Origin: Bacteroidota bacterium
GTDB lineage: Bacteria > Bacteroidota > Bacteroidia > Chitinophagales > Chitinophagaceae
NCBI GenBank assembly: GCA_026391115.1
Contig: JAPLER010000128.1
Span: 1-8,650 of the forward strand
Direction of reading: 5' to 3'
DNA length: 8,650 bases
The notes under the pieces are model-generated. The model searched no databases, had not been told where the DNA came from, and was given only the letters and a program-made list of their open reading frames with translations. Below are positions 5,979 to 8,650 of the stretch, in pieces. The position numbers were made by a program, and so were the translations under genes. The number at the start of each line of letters is the position of its first letter. Position 1 is the stretch's first letter.

Positions 5979-8650
5979 CTATTTTGAAACTATAAACGTT
6001 ATATGTTTAACCAATTCTAGGTTCTCTAAAATTTGCATTGAGTAATAACCATTTGCTAAATTTTCTAATGATACTTTTGTTAGAAAATTATTGACTTTAG
6101 TTTGTTGCTTTATATTTCCATAAATATCCCTAATTATTAATACAAAATTTTCTGAAAAATCATTTACTTTAAGTTCAATAAAATTCTTTGCAGGATTTGG
6201 ATAAATTACTAACTGCTTATTCACTGCTAGTTGGTTATTGATCCCTTTACTAGAACAACTAACTACATTAGCATTAATGGTTCGGTTGTTCTTGCAACCA
6301 TTCACATTTGTTATTTCATATGTTACACTTACTGCTCCATTGATATTGCCAGTATTTACTGACACATTGGTTGCATTGGTTCCTGTTGGAGTGATTGTCC
6401 AAGCACCTGTTTTACTCCACACGCCATTGGCTGGATTACCTACCAATGTAAATATTCTATTTGCACACAAACTTATAACCCCACCTACACTTGTGGTTTG
6501 TGGATTTGTAATTCCTGATGCATAACTAAAACTTGGTGTTGCTGGTGATGCATTAACTATTACGTTTAAAGCAGAATAAGCACTACAACCTGCGGCATTG
6601 GTAATAGTATATTTTACAGTTGTTGCTCCATAACTAGTAGCTGTTGCAAAACCACTTGCAGCATTTATATTTAATCTGCCTGTTGTGCTAAATACACCTC
6701 CTGTTGATGTGGTAGCAAACGTGGTAGTACCTCCCACACAAATATTTGAAACACCGGTAACTGCATTTGGTGTGGCTTGTTGTGCAACAGTTACTGCTAC
6801 TGTTGTACTTGTTGTGCAAGTTGTACCAATAGTTTGTAATGTATAAATAATATTTGCTGTGCCATTTGAAACTGCTGTAATATTTGAGGTTGAAGTAGTG
6901 CTACCTCCATTGGCAACAGCTGCTACAGAAGGATTCGAGCTACTCCAAATACCATTTGCTACAGATGGATATAATGATTCAATTGTACCTAAGCTACAAA
7001 CCGCAAATGCTGATGTATTGTTACCGAAGCGTGAAATAATAGTTGGTGCTGCTGGGCTTTGCTGTACAGTCATTGTAATAGCATTACTTGTTGATGTAGC
7101 TGTAGTTTGGCAAGGATTATTTCCTGTTAATACACAAGTAATAATATCACCATTTGATAACGTATTAGCAGGAAAATTAATACTTGAACCCGTTGCTACA
7201 TTGTTGCTATTTTTCTTCCATTGATATATTGGTGCTGTACCTTCATTTACTCCATTTGCTGTAAATGTTACAATATCGTTACTACATACTGTTGTTGATG
7301 ATGTAGATATACTTACACTTGGAGTTAATGACGTTACTGTTAGGTTTAATGTAGCAATACTATCACATCCTTGTGAGTTGGTTGTTGTAAATGTATATGT
7401 TCCTGCTGATGCTCTACTGCCATTCCAATTATATGGTAATTGGCTTGGACAAATGCTTACATTGGTTGTACTGGTTGTATTTGTTTTAAGTGTAAGATTT
7501 AATGTTGCTGAACTATCACATCCTTGTGAGTTAGTTGTTGTAAATGTATATGTTCCTGCTAAAGCTCTACTGCCATTCCAACTATATGGTAATGCACTTG
7601 GGCAAATGCTGACATTAGTTGTACTTGTTGTATTAGTTTTTACAGTAAGATTTAATGTTGCTGTTGAATCACAACCTTGTGAGTTAGTTGTTGTGAATGT
7701 ATATGTTCCTGCTAAAGCTCTACTGCCATTCCAACTATATGGCAATGCACTTGGGCAAATGCTGACATTGGTTGTTGATGTTGTATTTGTTTTTACTGTC
7801 AGATTCAATGTTGCTGTAGAATCACATCCTTGTGAGTTAGTTGTTGTGAATGTGTATGTTCCAGCTAGAGTTCTGCTGCCATTCCAACTATATGGTAATG
7901 CACTTGTACAAATGCTGACATTTGTGGTAGATGTGCTTATTGTTTTAATAACTAAGTTTAATGTTGCTGTTGAATCACAACCTTGACTATTGGTTGTTGT
8001 GAATGTGTATGTTCCTGCTGTGGTCCTATTTATTCCATTCCATAAAAATGGCATTTGTGAAGGACATCTTGAAACTGCTGTTGTACTGTTTGTATTTGTT
8101 TTTACAGTAAGATTTAATGTTGCGACACTATCACAACCTTGTGAGTTGGTTGTTGTAAATGTGTATGTTCCAGCTACAGTTCTATTCCCATTCCAACTAT
8201 AAGGTAATGCACTTGGACAAATGCTTACATTGGTTGTTGATGTAGTATTTGTTTTTACTGTTAAGTTTAATGTTGCTGTTGAATCACAACCTTGTGAGTT
8301 GCTTGTTGTAAATGTGTAAGTTCCTGCTGCTGCTCTGCTGCCATTCCAACTGTATGGTAATGCACTTGGACAAATGCTGACATTGGTTGTACTGGTTGTA
8401 TTTGTTTTTACTGTTAGATTTAATGTTGCTGTAGAATCACAGCCTTGTGAGTTAGTTGTTGTAAATGTGTAGGTTCCTCCAACAGTTCTACTGCCATTCC
8501 AACTATATGGTAATTGACTTGGACAAATGCTTACATTGGTTGTACTGGTTGTATTTGTTTTTACAGTAAGATTTAATGTTGCTGTGCTATCACAACCTTG
8601 TGAGTTGGTTGTTGTGAATGTGTATGTTCCTGCTACCGTTCTACTGCCAT
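5979..8650 (-). CDS. Large tandem-repeat surface protein with Ig-like domains and T9SS type A sorting domain (5' end beyond window)
   Basis: The reading frame stays open from the right edge to a TAG at 5981-5979, giving 889 visible C-terminal residues; the N-terminus is missing. An in-frame ATG at 8054-8052 lies inside a repeat unit and is not the start. Order of parts: more than eight 51-residue repeats (8650-7335) with pattern C-P-S-x-L-P-Y-x-W-N-G ... AGTYTFTTTNSQGCDSxATLNL; an Ig/PKD-like domain (about 7325-7062, YQWKKNSNNV, ITCVLTG); three further beta-rich, Cys-containing Ig-like segments (about 7061-6258, GIWSSSNPSVAAV, VKYTITNAAGC, VTYEITNVNGC); then a T9SS sorting domain. Two cysteines per repeat could form disulfides outside the cell. 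No catalytic motif is visible. Such proteins are usually adhesins or cell-surface scaffolds. It lies 9 bases upstream of the PL6 lyase gene, suggesting a role in holding cells on the polysaccharide or organising secreted enzymes, but that is inference. Confidence 0.85.
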   Translation of the reverse strand, partial: GSRTVAGTYTFTTTNSQGCDSTATLNLTVKTNTTSTTNVSICPSQLPYSWNGSRTVGGTYTFTTTNSQGCDSTATLNLTVKTNTTSTTNVSICPSALPYSWNGSRAAAGTYTFTTSNSQGCDSTATLNLTVKTNTTSTTNVSICPSALPYSWNGNRTVAGTYTFTTTNSQGCDSVATLNLTVKTNTNSTTAVSRCPSQMPFLWNGINRTTAGTYTFTTTNSQGCDSTATLNLVIKTISTSTTNVSICTSALPYSWNGSRTLAGTYTFTTTNSQGCDSTATLNLTVKTNTTSTTNVSICPSALPYSWNGSRALAGTYTFTTTNSQGCDSTATLNLTVKTNTTSTTNVSICPSALPYSWNGSRALAGTYTFTTTNSQGCDSSATLNLTLKTNTTSTTNVSICPSQLPYNWNGSRASAGTYTFTTTNSQGCDSIATLNLTVTSLTPSVSISTSSTTVCSNDIVTFTANGVNEGTAPIYQWKKNSNNVATGSSINFPANTLSNGDIITCVLTGNNPCQTTATSTSNAITMTVQQSPAAPTIISRFGNNTSAFAVCSLGTIESLYPSVANGIWSSSNPSVAAVANGGSTTSTSNITAVSNGTANIIYTLQTIGTTCTTSTTVAVTVAQQATPNAVTGVSNICVGGTTTFATTSTGGVFSTTGRLNINAASGFATATSYGATTVKYTITNAAGCSAYSALNVIVNASPATPSFSYASGITNPQTTSVGGVISLCANRIFTLVGNPANGVWSKTGAWTITPTGTNATNVSVNTGNINGAVSVTYEITNVNGCKNNRTINANVVSCSSKGINNQLAVNKQLVIYPNPAKNFIELKVNDFSENFVLIIRDIYGNIKQQTKVNNFLTKVSLENLANGYYSMQILENLELVKHITFIVSK
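5982..6227 (-). other. T9SS type A sorting domain of the repeat protein
   Basis: The last 82 residues hold QLVIYPNPAKNFIELKV, LIIRDIYGNIKQQ, SLENLANGYYSMQI and a terminal HITFIVSK. All expected strands and the Gly-Tyr turn of a type A sorting domain are present, so the protein should be exported by the same route as the two lyase-like neighbours. Confidence 0.9.
7335..8650 (-). repeat. 153-bp tandem repeat array encoding 51-residue extracellular modules
   Basis: The anchor ATCACA on the plus strand (antisense of the Cys-Asp codons of GCDS) recurs at 7362, 7515, 7668, 7821, 7974, 8130, 8283, 8436 and 8589. Spacings are 153 bases except 7974 to 8130, which is 156. That gives eight complete units plus a partial one at the right edge. 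Each unit encodes a SICPS-type strand, LPYxWNG, a GTYTFTTTNSQG strand and GCDSxATLNLTVKT. Adjacent units are about nine-tenths identical at DNA level by eye. There are no spacers, and the whole array is in frame. Confidence 0.95.

Noticed and set aside
6238..7224. Plus-strand open frames of about 95 and 121 codons opposite the Ig-like region
   Set aside because: They overlap well-supported Ig-like coding sequence on the minus strand and look like complement artefacts.
8052..8054. ATG as the start of the repeat protein
   Set aside because: The frame is open upstream to the window edge and encodes further copies of the same repeat, so this Met is internal (a change within the divergent unit).
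7378..8202. Long plus-strand open frames across the repeat array
   Set aside because: They are antisense shadows of the repeats: the same VVVNVYVPA...LPFQLYGN text recurs every 51 codons because the underlying DNA is repetitive, and they have no convincing start or family signature.
7335..8650. CRISPR array
   Set aside because: The units are contiguous 153-base coding repeats with no unique spacers and keep an uninterrupted reading frame.

Overview
The window is AT-rich and almost fully coding, with every gene on the minus strand. It looks like a Bacteroidota chromosome. Three consecutive proteins end in type IX secretion system (T9SS) type A sorting domains (YPNPAK...G.Y...), a system confined to that phylum. 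The genes lack obvious Shine-Dalgarno sequences, which also fits. The Ig-like and CDS-type repeat surface protein and the low G+C suggest a Chitinophagales or Flavobacteriia-like member, but I cannot place it more finely.

Layout in transcription order (high to low coordinate): (1) the C-terminal 889 residues of a very large repetitive surface protein, whose gene runs off the right edge (8650-5979); (2) a PL6-type polysaccharide lyase with a T9SS tail (5969-3879); (3) a predicted beta-jelly-roll, polysaccharide-lyase-like protein with a T9SS tail (3879-2503); (4) a predicted lipoprotein with a right-handed parallel beta-helix (2496-1507); (5) a major facilitator superfamily (MFS) transporter of the hexuronate/anion:cation symporter type (1505-30). 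The gaps are 9, -1, 6 and 1 bases, so this is almost certainly one operon. The promoter lies beyond the right edge. No stretch over 300 bases lacks a gene; positions 1-29 are AT-rich with no clear terminator.

Together the genes read as part of a uronate-polysaccharide utilisation locus. Alginate is the best guess; chondroitin or dermatan sulfate is an alternative because PL6 contains both activities. Secreted lyases would cut the polymer outside the cell, the lipoprotein beta-helix protein may process fragments at a membrane surface, and the MFS protein would carry unsaturated uronate products across the inner membrane. No SusC/SusD pair, regulator or cytoplasmic uronate-catabolism gene is in view.

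The points most worth a second look are: the large T9SS repeat protein cotranscribed with the lyases (a homogeneous 153-bp tandem array); the jelly-roll protein and the beta-helix lipoprotein, whose exact enzyme families I cannot name; and an extra domain of roughly 75-85 residues in the first periplasmic loop of the transporter.
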